DNA from: Polytrichum commune
Lineage: Eukaryota; Streptophyta; Polytrichopsida; Polytrichales; Polytrichaceae
Assembly: GCA_950295325.1 (NCBI GenBank)
Contig: OX485805.1
Location: 57,622,758-57,686,757, forward strand
Direction: 5' to 3'
DNA length: 64,000 bases
Numbering within the stretch: position 1 is the first letter of the stretch; each line of letters opens with the position of its first letter. This document shows, piece after piece, positions 53,796 through 64,000 of this stretch. A program made the position numbers and the translations under genes. Under the pieces are notes generated by a model. It was not told the origin of the DNA. It worked only from the letters and a program-made list of their open reading frames with translations, and made no database searches.

Positions 53796-54142
53796 TGTTT
53801 TGTGTTTTGAATAGCGTTTAACGATAATGGTACATAAAAATTCAAATAGATGTTTTCGTAGATTATAATATTATTGTAGGTTATGTGAATCAATCAACGA
53901 ATGAAGCGCTCAAGAACGAAAAATCAATCTTGCGTCTTACAAATTAACGGCTGCAATATAGGTTATTTTGAAGCAATTCTATTCATATATGTATTTGAGT
54001 CTTAAGTTATATATTTTACATTTTAAAATCAAATGTTTTCGTATTTTTATTGAGTTATTTATAATTTCATACTTGGAGTTTTATATTATCTTTTTTTTAA
54101 AAAAATTACGATACTTTCTTCAATTAGAAACGTTAGGGACGA

Positions 54143-54741
54143 TTATTAGGTTTCACCCGTTCATTTTTGGCATCTGTTTACCCATTCTGACAAAGCCGTG
54201 CTTGCTTCTCCCCCTTTCTCTTTTTCTTCTCTCCTGTTTGCTTGATGCCTCGGACGCTTCACTTAACTTAAACATTCTCTTCTTTGCATCGCAATTTATC
54301 ACGCGACTTCGATATATCTGTTGATATCGCATCCTTAGGCGCCTTGTGTTGTCGTAAATTTGAATTCGAGTTGAACATCTCAAGTTTTGGTGGTTACTAT
54401 ACTACAGGTTGCACAGGTATGTTGGCGGACCAGTGCGCGATGTAGCTCCTGCATTTGAAACCCTAATCATTTAACAGGCGAAAAAATGGATTATGCGCTT
54501 GTATGCTAGAACATCGATGAATTTTAAGGTCTAAGATTGTGTAGATTAATTTCTTTTTGATTTTTGTTTTCTAAATTGTTTTCACTCTGTCTCTGTTTGC
54601 GCTCTGTTTTTTTTTTTCTTCGCTTCTTCCTTCTTCTCTCCCCCTTGTAAGTGCGATATCCGAGCTGAAATACTTAGAGGTTTTCACCTGAAGCTAAAAT
54701 TCGGTGCTGGAGCAATTTGTAAGAAGGTTTTGGGCTGTGTC
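54143..54741. other. sequence outside the Helitron 5' end
   Basis: It is pyrimidine-rich on the plus strand (cttctccccctttctctttttcttctctcc), like a plant 5' untranslated region, but I recognise no exon. The minus frame at 54153-54383 has no known domain. Confidence 0.4.
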
Positions 54742-54751
54742 GCTCTCTATC

Positions 54752-55147
54752 AGAGCCCAACATTGGGCGCCCATGCCCATGCCCATGGGTTTTGGGTGGG
54801 CATGGGTGCAATATTATTGTTCATGGGCGGGTATGGGTGGGCATGGCTGAGCTATTATTGTTCATGGATGGGCATGGGTGGGCATGGCTGTGATATTATT
54901 GTTCATGGGTGGGTATGGGTGGGGCACAATTGCACAATTACACAATTACACAATACACATTACATAATTTTTGAATACATGGGCGCAATTTGAATAGCAT
55001 GGGTGGGCATGGGTGGGCACATGTCATGCTATGTGTGGGCATGGGTGCGCACATGTCATGCTATGGGTGGGCATGGGTGGGCATAGGTCGCTGCTGATGG
55101 GCATGGTCTAGGTATGGGTGCAATTAGAAAGGAAAATGTTGGGCTCT
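54752..55147. mobile_element. MITE with 10-bp target duplication, filled by a CATGGGTGGG minisatellite
   Basis: It begins AGAGCCCAACATT and ends AATGTTGGGCTCT, a perfect 13-bp inverted repeat. It is flanked by perfect GCTCTCTATC at 54742-54751 and 55148-55157. A 9-10 bp duplication points to a MULE-related MITE. Nearly all of the 396-bp inside is an array of catgggtggg-type units, with the longer period ttattgttcatgggtgggca. The frame across it (54730-54993) is an artefact of the repeat. Confidence 0.87.
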
Positions 55148-55157
55148 GCTCTCTATC

Positions 55158-55930
55158 GACAAGGCTTTAGGGTTTAAGAGGGTAGGGATTGGTTAGTGCG
55201 AGCTGGAAAAATATGTGTTCAGGTAGCTTCTGCACTTCGGACTGCATAGGTTGGTTTGTTGACGGAGATGTGAGTTCACGGTTGAAGTCATAGGAGTGGT
55301 TTGTAAGTTTGAACGTTGCGTGGAAAGTTATATCCCAAGAAACTAACAAGTTTCACAAGGAAGATAGATTGATCCTAAGGAATAAGATAGGATTTCAGCG
55401 CAATCTTCCTGCAACGAACCTTCCCCGTCACAAATTAGCTACTGAAATTCATTTCCAAATACTTTATCAAGGACTTTAACCATTGCCCATTGACCTATTG
55501 TGTACCCAAATATACTCTTCTGAACTCCATGTCGTGGCATTGTCACACGAACGAGTCAAAATCCCCAACCCCTAGAATTCGTTATTAAGGTGGTTTCCTA
55601 AATCCTTAATGCTGCCTGAATAATTTCTAAATTTGCAATGTTGCGGATGTGTTGCCTCAGTAAATTATAAGATGTTTACATCACAAGTCAGGCAATGTAG
55701 GTAAGTTCTTGTTGGTCCTCATTGGCGAACACATCCAATATGTTCGGTTAGCTTAAACTCAAATCTGTTTAACATAAGCTTCACAACGTAGATATAGTCT
55801 ACGTTGATTATACCAAATGATGTGCATTATTTTATTATTATCGAACTGACCATTAGTCCGTTCAAATACAATTACGCGGGTGCAGACAGTTTGGATGAGC
55901 CGTGCATTGCAGGTGATATTAGGAGATCTT
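55158..55930. other. no recognised feature
   Basis: Ordinary intergenic-looking sequence; I see no supported gene or repeat here. Confidence 0.5.
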
Positions 55931-55989
55931 ACCGCCAAAACATGGACGACATTAAAACGCCCATTCATAGCTCATTTGAACTATGCAAT

Positions 55990-56085
55990 ACATCACTCGC
56001 ATGCTGCAAACAATAAGGCCTCAGCTCGTCCTAGTCTAATGAATGTCCTCATGTCATTCGGATATATGCTTGTCATTTTTTATCA
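55990..56085 (-). pseudogene. fragment of a five-copy coding-like module, copy 1 (frameshifted)
   Basis: On the minus strand it matches the segment coding CDDEIMTSIYPNDMRTFIRL at about 57480-57590, but base changes give stops. The module is unrecognised. Confidence 0.45.
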
Positions 56086-56439
56086 TCACTGGCCTTGCAC
56101 ATATTTTCCACTCTTCCTTCCAAACAATATTAAAAAGTCCATTATACACAATCTTCACAACGCACGGGAACTACAAACCCAAATCAATTAGCACTGCTCA
56201 GCTTAAGTTGTGTTGGAACGGATGTTTCTCTTCAACGCCTTCCAAAGAAGACTAAAAGCGAGCTGGGATTATCCAGTCATCATTGCAGCCCACCAATTGC
56301 TTCCATCCTCATCTAAACAAATTATGCATTGCTCAGCTAACCGCAACAGGAATATTGGTCTCAGGGGCTTATCCCGTGGGAATAGCCTACACCTTCCTTT
56401 TATCATCATAGCAAAGCAACACTCACATATCATTACTAC

Positions 56440-58200
56440 CAACCAAACAGATCACTCAGCACTTCTTAGAGATTGAAGCCCACACTTGACCAAAGCCTTT
56501 CGGAGGATTGACAGATATGTTATTCATCCTCGTCATCTGTTTGTTACTAGAATACAACTGCAAAGCGAACACATTAACAAAATGAGAGTGGAAGCTTCTT
56601 CCTGCCCAGGTAGATTCGTCAGGGCCAGGTTGAACAGCTACCCACCCACTTCGCTCTTGGCAACTTTCAGCGCTCATATGTGCTACCAGGTCCAAGCACA
56701 CGAGTGACTCTAGTCAGATTGCCTTACTCAATACAACCGCTCAGACCCTTAGATGTTCTGTATGTTTTGAGATAGTTTCAATTAGCCAACTGATTATCCA
56801 ATCTCATCATCACGGTTTAGACAAATAACATGACCCAACGAAAAAAAGCCAGAGGCGTCAAACCTAACACAATTCATTGTAAACACGCAGACGATAGGAG
56901 ACATCTTGTAATACGAAAAAGAGTTCCGTCGTCCGTCATAAAACGGGGATATACTGCAGATGGAGGACAGGAGTTAGGGTTAACTTTAAGGCTACAGTTT
57001 CAACGAAAACAAAATGCATACAATAATGTGCATGGTACACCGTTTACGGTATTTAGTGTTACTAACCATTTTGAGTTCTGATGTGCCATACCTTCTTAAT
57101 ATAGATCTCAAATTTTACTAACAGAAATCGAATTGTTTTCGTCGTCACGGATTCGATAACAAATTTGATGAGGGATTGGATTCACTACCGCAAGGGTTGG
57201 ACCACTTAGAATCAAATTCAAATCTATTTATTCCTAATGGCTAGATAATCTTCCGCATCACAGTATACATATAGACGATGACATTAGCTCATCACAAATC
57301 TTCATAAAATCCTTTATATCCATGTGTCGAGACAAGCCATTGGCAAGCATAACATTCAGACATGTGAAGCAAGCGTCAGATAGGAGCGAAAGACTAATTT
57401 CTTCAATTATTCATAGCCCATTAGGCTCATTTGAACTATGCAAAGCATCACCCGCTTGCTTCACAAAATAGTCCCACAACCCCAGCTCTAAAGGATGCAA
57501 GGCCTCAGCTCGTCCTAGTCTAATGAATGTCCTCATGTCATTCGGATATATGCTTGTCATTATCTCGTCATCACAGGCCTTGCATTCTTTATACATTCCA
57601 ATCAACCAAGAAGTCACGACTCAGAAGGAGGTAATTCGGTCGTAAATAAATCAACAAACATGTCAATGAACATGTCATAACAGGAAGTACAGTTACACAT
57701 ACAGACACAAACGTAACGGAAGTCACTCAATCGTATAGAGCCACCTACAGACTTGGGACGAATACTGGACAGACTTCCATCGGTTGACGTAGAAGGTGGA
57801 ATATTGGGGAATTTGTCGACGACTGTAGAGTTTCAATTCGACCATCAGAAAAGAATCACCCTCCTAATCCACAACGCAGCCAACCCTAAAACTAGGACTG
57901 CAAGATCCCAGTCTAACGAATGTCCTCATATTCATCGGATATATGATTGTCATTATCTAGACATCAGCGATCTTGCAACACCCACTCACCATCCACACAG
58001 AGCTGCTACATAAAATCTCAGAACGAAGCAATTCAATTTAACAATCACAGTGAAACTCAATGCAATCTTCTTGAAAGCAACCTTTCTCATCATAGATTGG
58101 ATTCCGACAGACTCAATAGCCTCGACCAACACATAACCCTAAATAGCTCTTGGAATAGAACAAAACCCTTCCTTGGTTGAAGAAAAAACTCGTCATGCAA
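56440..58200 (-). repeat. direct duplication block, copy alpha, of gene-fragment sequence
   Basis: The parts occur in the same order here and at 62500-64000. First comes a minus frame with HMSAESCQERSGW (56456-56701). Next is the module CDDEIMTSIYPNDMRTFIRL (57411-57617), then a stretch with agccacct, then a broken module (about 57890-57975), then a block starting aactcaatgcaatctt (about 58060-58200). Identity is highest over the first two parts. I recognise no known protein, so these could be exons of an unknown or dead gene. Confidence 0.65.
57411..57617 (-). pseudogene. open fragment of the duplicated module (alpha)
   Basis: 68 codons are open on the minus strand: KECKACDDEIMTSIYP, then NDMRTFIRLGRAEALHP, then a tail ending SSNEPNGL. 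The paralogue at 63225-63315 keeps the same residues with CKAVDDELMTSIYPNDMRT. This conservation in two open copies hints at past coding function. No family was recognised, and both copies lack a longer frame. Confidence 0.45.
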
Positions 58201-61200
58201 GAAGAACTACGGACATCCAACGGAAACAATAGTCGTACACTGCAGGGTGACTCTATGTCACATTACTCTTTGAGCCCTCATAGCAGAAAAGACTCATAGA
58301 GAAACGCGGAAGACTCGAGAGAAGATGGTTTTCAAAACTGGCGCGAGCGTTTTACTATATACGCCACAGCTAAGAGGACTTGCCTTGAGCTCCAAACCCT
58401 AATGAAACCCTGATTCTCTGGCTCCTTCTGGCCGTCGATGGTTGATGGAACTGTCCATCTGAGCCGTCGATATAAGCTTTTGCCAATTAATTGATGAAGA
58501 GAGTCTTGGTATAAATTAGAACTTTGTGATAAGAATAGAGTTTATCCATAGATATTGAACTCCCAGTTAGTTGGCTAAAAACTGAGTGTGAAAGATTACT
58601 CGTGAAGCCACAAATGTTTTCGTCGGGATTAAATTAGCATGCTAAAAGTGTGCGGTTGGGCTATGAAAAAATCAATTTTTTAGCTTCTCATATCAGGATT
58701 ATTAGTGTTCCAAGCTAGTCTTGTATAACTTGATCCAAAATTTAGGAGGGAGGTCCCATGAGTTTCACCCAAGTTCTAGCACAAGACAAGTTGTGAGAGT
58801 TATCCATAAAGTCTCTCATAGAGGGACAAAATCATGGGTTTGATCCTTCTTGAGAAAAAAAATCCATTGAAACTTTTGGGACCTTCTCCTTCCACCATAA
58901 CATCATAGATATCCATAACAATGTTATGTGGGACTAAGAACATTCCACATAATATTCCCCACATTCAGACTGAACACATAACATTGTTATGGATTTGAAT
59001 AATGTTATGACCTATCAAACTTTGATAAATTTTTAATATGAAAAAATAGAGTATGTGCATGGGATCCGCTATCCTAAATCAAGGGTCGACCCATGCAAGG
59101 CTAACTTGGATTAGTTCCAAGGTAGGCCGTTCGCCCCACCAGATTCAAGCAGAAGTGTAGATTTTACTAAGTGGAGTCTTTACTTCCAATAGAAGTTGGT
59201 GCGCCCGATTGACCTTCATGAAAACTAGCCCTTGGTCCACCCATCCTAATAAGACAAGCTAGAAAACCGGTATTTAATAGCCGACATCATTCTTTACATA
59301 TGGTAATTTAAGCATTAAGTAAACTTCAGTGACTTTCTATTGATTCTATAAACTCATAGTTCAGGACTAAACCCATGGTTCTATTTGCTTTACTTTACGA
59401 ATAGCACTACTAAGCTCTCAATAAAAAAATCCTTACAAAGGGGGACAAAATTTGAAGTACTTTGCAAATACATTTATTAGATTTTTCCATAATTCCACAG
59501 TGTGTTCTTATACCGTGTGGGAAGATATGTTTATATTGAATATGCAAGCATACATCTTCACAAATGTACCCATTGATGTGTGACATGGGCTTTCTAACTG
59601 GGGGCCTTTTAGGAAAATTCACCAAAAAAATCCAAGACTTCCCAAATATCTTTTGAATTCTTAGTTCATTTAACAATGTAAACCACCAATAGGAAACCAC
59701 CATCTTTTCAAGGTGATCTTGAATTGATATGTGGATAAGTGCCCTTGGCAAGTAGAACAAATGACTTCCAAGTTGGTTAGTCATCAAAACATTGGGTAGA
59801 TGTTTTGAGATTGAAAAATGCCATCAAATAAGTTTCTCATCACATCACTAAAGTCAAATGCTTGAGATTGGAAGGCGGTTGCAAAGTGTGTGAGTAGATG
59901 TGTTGTACTAATGCAATCACAAGTTTGCACTCAAGCCATGTGACCATGAAATTTTCTTGTTTTTAGCCATTTCCTAAAAACATTAGCATCGGAAGTTCAT
60001 TGCTAGATTATAATAACTATAGTCATTTTAATCAAATATTGATTTGTCATTGAAACATCAAAATGTTCTCACTTGATATACTTGACTGATCTGAAGCCAA
60101 AATTATGAGAGGAAAGAGGAGAAATACCCATTCACAAAGACCAAACAAGATGGATATATTGACAAATTCCTAAAACCCAACATCAAAGTAACCATCAACC
60201 AAAGGCAATCTCCTTAGTGGTAGAGTGCAACAGATCTATTCCAACAAGATTGCAAGGAACAAAATGAGTATAGCCGTATTGCCTTTGGAAAATCATCCTA
60301 GCCCTCAACTATTTATGCCTTCATTGACCAAGGGTTGCGGTGCCCACATGACCTTATCACCATGCCATTTGTAAACTTTCCACGTGCAATCCATTGTTAA
60401 TCAAATTGTTCAAGAAACCATTTAGCCTCAACTAGGAGAGTCTTGCGGTTATTGCATTCAACTTCCGTGCACTGCGGTTGGTTTCAATGAGGCAATCCCA
60501 CATATATATATATTTCATGTTGACAAATGCCATTATTCAACAACCAACTACATCAAAACTTTGATAAGGGGGAACAAACAATATGTACACACAATGTCAT
60601 GGATGGATTCCATCAACATTTGATATTCAAAGGATTGGATTGATTGCAAATACATATGGGTCTTAAAGCCCTTGGGAGGTAATTCCCACCCAAATATTCA
60701 ACAACTTGCGACTATCCCCCCATTAACAACTAATATTCCTCAACCCACAAATGTCCTCAAATATTACACCATCAAAGAACCCTTCTCCTTGCCATCCTTT
60801 GTATTGACAATGTACAACTCCTTTCCCAACACACACATATCTCTCAATACTCCCACATTCACTACGATCAATATGCCACAGAAACCCTATCCAACCTAAC
60901 ACCTCACATTTATCCAAATCCACCACTCCTTCAAGCACAAACGTATGGTTTAGGATACCCTCACCACTATCTCTACAATTCAAGAATGCCCACCCCTCCT
61001 CCACTCCGTAATTAGCCTCCATTCCATTAACCATCAATTGCACTATCTATTACACAACATCATTGAATGTGGTGGTGGTATTGGTTGTTTCCAAACCTTT
61101 CTTTCATTATTGTCCATCATTCTTCACCATTTACCAATGAACGATGACCACATGTGCAATGGGTCCGGATGACACATGTCAAACTAGTCCACACTACAAA

Positions 61201-62480
61201 GATGGATGCTTCATCCCACTTACGATGATGGAATTGGAGGCAATAACGAGTATGGTGTATACAACGGTCCCTTGGACATGCATAATGATACGTTCATACC
61301 CTCCCCACAATACTAATTGTACACCCTACATCCATACAATTTTGAATTAATTTATGTATGTATTTATGATACTATACACTCAAAACTCATATGTCCACCA
61401 TAGGTTCTCCCATGCTCATGCTACCTACCCATATGTAAATGTTTGGCATGATTAAAACCATACATTTTGCGCGTTACAAGGAAAACACCTATGAATAACC
61501 CTCTTTTCACCCTTCTCCACACCTCGCGGTCCAAGTTACCAAATTTGTTGAAGGTAGAGCATTAGGTTGCTTGTAGTTATAGGATATTGATTGTTAGAGG
61601 AATAAGAATGTATAAGGTTTGAGGGAATTGGGAATTGAAATATCTCATATCTATTATACGAACCAATGAGGAAAAAAGAAGTCAAGGGATGGAGGTGACT
61701 CTATCACTCCAAACATTGTTTATATGCTTTTTTGCATGTGTAGTTGCTTGTGTAATCTGATCTCTAATTTTATTATGTTTTAATAGATTATGTGCCCACT
61801 CACACAAGTTTTAAAGTTAGGGATTTGATCGTTTATCATTTTATAGATCTTGAGTGTTTTTAGTGTTTGGAGAAGTCTTCTAGGTGCTTCATATTAAAAG
61901 TACATTGTGCATGTTTGCATGCTAGGAGTTTGGAGAATATAGCATTGGAGGTTTACAAGTGCATATGTGGAGGTTGTAAGTGTTGATTTGAAAGTTAGTA
62001 GTGATTGAATGAATATTTCATGTAACTAAGTGGTGATTTGAGTTGGTTGAGTGCATTTGTAAATATTTGAATGTATTGAAGGTCATTTGAATTGATAATG
62101 ACTTGATTAGAGGTTTTGTAGTTCAATTGTGCTTAATTGAGGGTACCAAAGTCATACTATTTTAAGAAAAATTGATTTAAGGTTAATAAGTACAATATAT
62201 TGTGCACAATATATTGAATCAGGATCATTTCAATTGGAGATGATTTGATGTTGTGCACATTCCAGTGTATAAAAGTCATTTAAGTTAAAGAGGTCTTCAT
62301 TTGTGTGATGTAAGTGTTTAGGGTACAGAGTCGTAGATGTAAAACATAATTTAGCTTATTTGAGGCTGAACAAGCACATTTGCATTGAAAAAGGCTTAAT
62401 TGGAGTAGTTCGAGGGTGTAAAGACATTAGGTTTGAAGAGGATTTGATTCAAGTGGCTTCAGGGTTCATGGGCACATTTG
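58201..62480. other. gene-poor sequence between the duplicated blocks
   Basis: No gene is supported. Near 58913-58992 lies a long inverted repeat. The rest has short frames without domains. Confidence 0.5.
58913..58992. repeat. perfect 18-bp inverted repeat (hairpin)
   Basis: CCATAACAATGTTATGTG at 58913-58930 pairs with CACATAACATTGTTATGG at 58975-58992 across a 44-base loop. Each arm contains its own small palindrome (ATAACAATGTTAT-like). No target duplication was identified. Confidence 0.85.
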
Positions 62481-62499
62481 ATTTGAAAATGACCTACAC

Positions 62500-64000
62500 C
62501 TTCCTTCTGTCATCACAGAAACATAACACTCACATATCATTACTACCAACCAAACAAATCACTCAGCACTTCTTAGAGATTGAAGTCCACACTTGGCCAA
62601 AGCCTTTACAGAAGATGGACAAATATATTCTTCGTCCTCGTGATCTGTCTGCTCCTATGCTACGATGCGATGCAAATACATTGAGAAAGTGAAACTGGAA
62701 GCTTCTTCCTTCCCAGGTAGATTCGTCAGGGCCAGGTTGAACAACTGCCCACCCACTTCGCTCTTGGCAACTTTCAGCGCTCATATGTGCTACCAGGGCC
62801 CAAGCACACGAGTGACTCTAGTCAGATTGCCTCACTCAATACAACTCAGACTCTTAGATGTTCTGTATATTCTCAGATAGTTTCAGTTAGCCAAATGATT
62901 ATCCAATCTCATACATGGGTTTAACCGCCGTAAGGAATTCGACCATATATTGGACCTAACACCATTGTGTTTTCTGAACCGGGCGATGATCTAACACAAA
63001 TTTCGGAGTTCTTAACAGATATGATGATATCCTTCACGCTCAAGAACCAATGAATTTGTGATCAAACAGCAGGAAGGACTCGCTGACATAATGAAACACG
63101 CGTCAGATAGGAGCGAAAGACTAATTTCTGCAATTATTCATAGCCCATTCGGCTCATTTGAACTATGCAATACATCAATCGCATGCTTCACAATAAAACA
63201 CTACCGCAACTCCATCTCAAAAGGGTGCAAAGCCTTAGCTCGTCCTAGTCTAATGAATGTCCTCATGTCATTCGGATATATGCTTGTCATTAGTTCGTCA
63301 TCAACGGCCTTGCACCCTTCATCCCTTTCGAATCAACCAACAAGTCTCAGAAGGAAGCCAGTTTTTAAGTCCTAGAGAAATCGTAGAGAATCTCAAGGTA
63401 ACCTTTCTTGCAAGGAACCTTCTTCATCACAAAACACACACTCGCACATTCACACACATGCGTAAAGGAAGACACTGAAATCATATAAAGCCACCTGTAC
63501 ACACATTAGACGAATGTTGCACAGAACGCGGCGCTCCACGCAGCAGGAGGAGGATTGCAGAGGAGCGTGTGGACTGCAATTTAGGGCTTCTATTCGCTCA
63601 TCAGCAAAGCGTCATTCCCCTGCTACACAACGGCACCAAACCTAAAACTAGGGCTGCAACACCTCAGTTCTAATGAACGTCCTCATACGTATCGGTTATA
63701 TGCTTGTTACTATTTCGTCCTCAGCGACATTGCAACACCCACTCATAACCTACGCAACCCTGTCACATGAAACCTCAGAAGGAAGGCAGTTCGGTCCTAA
63801 ACAATCACAGTGGAACTCAATGCAATCTTATTGCAAGGAACCTTCTTCATCACAGATTGGCATCCTAATCACTCAATAGCCTCGACAAATACAAAACCGT
63901 CAGAACCTCTTGGACGACATCTGAACCCTAGCTTGGTTGAGGAAGAAAGACCCCATGCAACACCAACTACAGAAATCCTCGGAAGGAAGAGAAAGTGAGT
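62500..64000 (-). repeat. direct duplication block, copy beta, running off the window
   Basis: It matches block alpha in order: HMSAESCQERSGW-type frame (62563-62784), the open module CKAVDDELMTSIYPNDMRT (about 63225-63315), an agccacct stretch, a broken module (about 63655-63745, with a stop within SIYP), then aactcaatgcaatctt (about 63815). The offset from alpha is about 5.9 kb. The block continues past the end of the window. Confidence 0.65.

Larger units (their letters stand above)
17505..54142 (-). mobile_element. Helitron B, autonomous-type element split by two LTR insertions
   Basis: The 5' end is the minus-strand TC at 54142-54141, preceded by A. Its gene fragments read leftwards as Rep (53040-51841), helicase N-part (51461-50883), helicase middle (34192-33249) and helicase end (17690-17528). 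The two gaps are exactly the LTR insertions at 34193-50829 and 17696-33243. Removing each, with one 5-bp target copy, restores the frame. The remaining core is about 4.4 kb. The left limit given is where homology with Helitron A ends; the true 3' end may lie further left. Several stops and frameshifts show that it is dead. Confidence 0.82.

Noticed and set aside
54730..54993. Gly/Trp/His-rich small protein
   Set aside because: It reads through the catgggtggg minisatellite of a MITE.
60672..61350. Several 60-110 codon frames on both strands
   Set aside because: Low-information threonine/proline-rich translations of AT-rich DNA without domain, promoter or conservation evidence.

Overview
The window looks like nuclear DNA of a plant (streptophyte), from a repeat-rich part of a large genome. 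The signs are spliced genes with GT/AG introns, plant-type Ty3 elements with 5-bp target duplications, a Helitron, MULE-type and pogo-type DNA transposons, and stray plant-like exons (kinesin motor, C2H2 zinc fingers). I cannot name the species. Nothing fits an angiosperm model closely, and a bryophyte, lycophyte, fern or charophyte is possible. No complete ordinary host gene, rRNA, tRNA or CRISPR array was recognised.

Layout. 1-13 kb is AT-rich and gene-poor. It holds a 1.65-kb pogo/Tigger-like element (2984-4634, TA target site) and a 356-bp MITE whose inverted ends contain runs of 22 and 15 G (12417-12772). 13-17.5 kb has gene fragments, a deleted Helitron copy (14917-15334) and two kinesin exons in the wrong order. 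17.5-54.1 kb is one nest built on an old minus-strand Helitron (5' end 54142). Its Rep/helicase gene is split by a solo LTR (17696-33243, minus) and by a second LTR of the same lineage (34193-50829, plus). Each of these holds a minisatellite at the same relative place, and each minisatellite is hit by a solo LTR of one other family (18443-19382; 35357-36334). The first LTR also holds a 12.8-kb MULE. The second holds a GC-rich element of unknown class, whose reading frame is cut by a nearly perfect but reverse-transcriptase-less Ty3 element (38599-48086). 54.1-64 kb has a small MITE filled with a minisatellite and a diverged direct duplication of gene fragments (56.4-58.2 and 62.5-64.0 kb).

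The main discovery candidate is the MULE at 20150-32920. It has a 9-bp target duplication and inverted ends starting GGG, with GAGCGTA heptamers. On the minus strand it encodes a MULE-type transposase with a GCM/WRKY-like zinc cluster and a small Cys/His ORF. On the plus strand it encodes a highly charged small ORF and a gene of about ten exons. That gene joins a ParB/sulfiredoxin-like domain to a beta-class DNA methyltransferase-like domain with altered motifs. A eukaryotic DNA transposon carrying a ParB-methyltransferase fusion suggests a DNA-modification or partner-recognition module coupled to transposition. This copy is decaying: two in-frame stops are each explained by one C-to-T change at a methylatable site, and the transposase lacks its last exon(s).

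Order of events from nesting: Helitron, then the two related LTRs, then in one LTR the solo LTR and MULE, and in the other the solo LTR and GC-rich element, and within the latter the Ty3 element. The deleted Helitron copy at 15 kb preserves the uninterrupted sequence of one insertion site.
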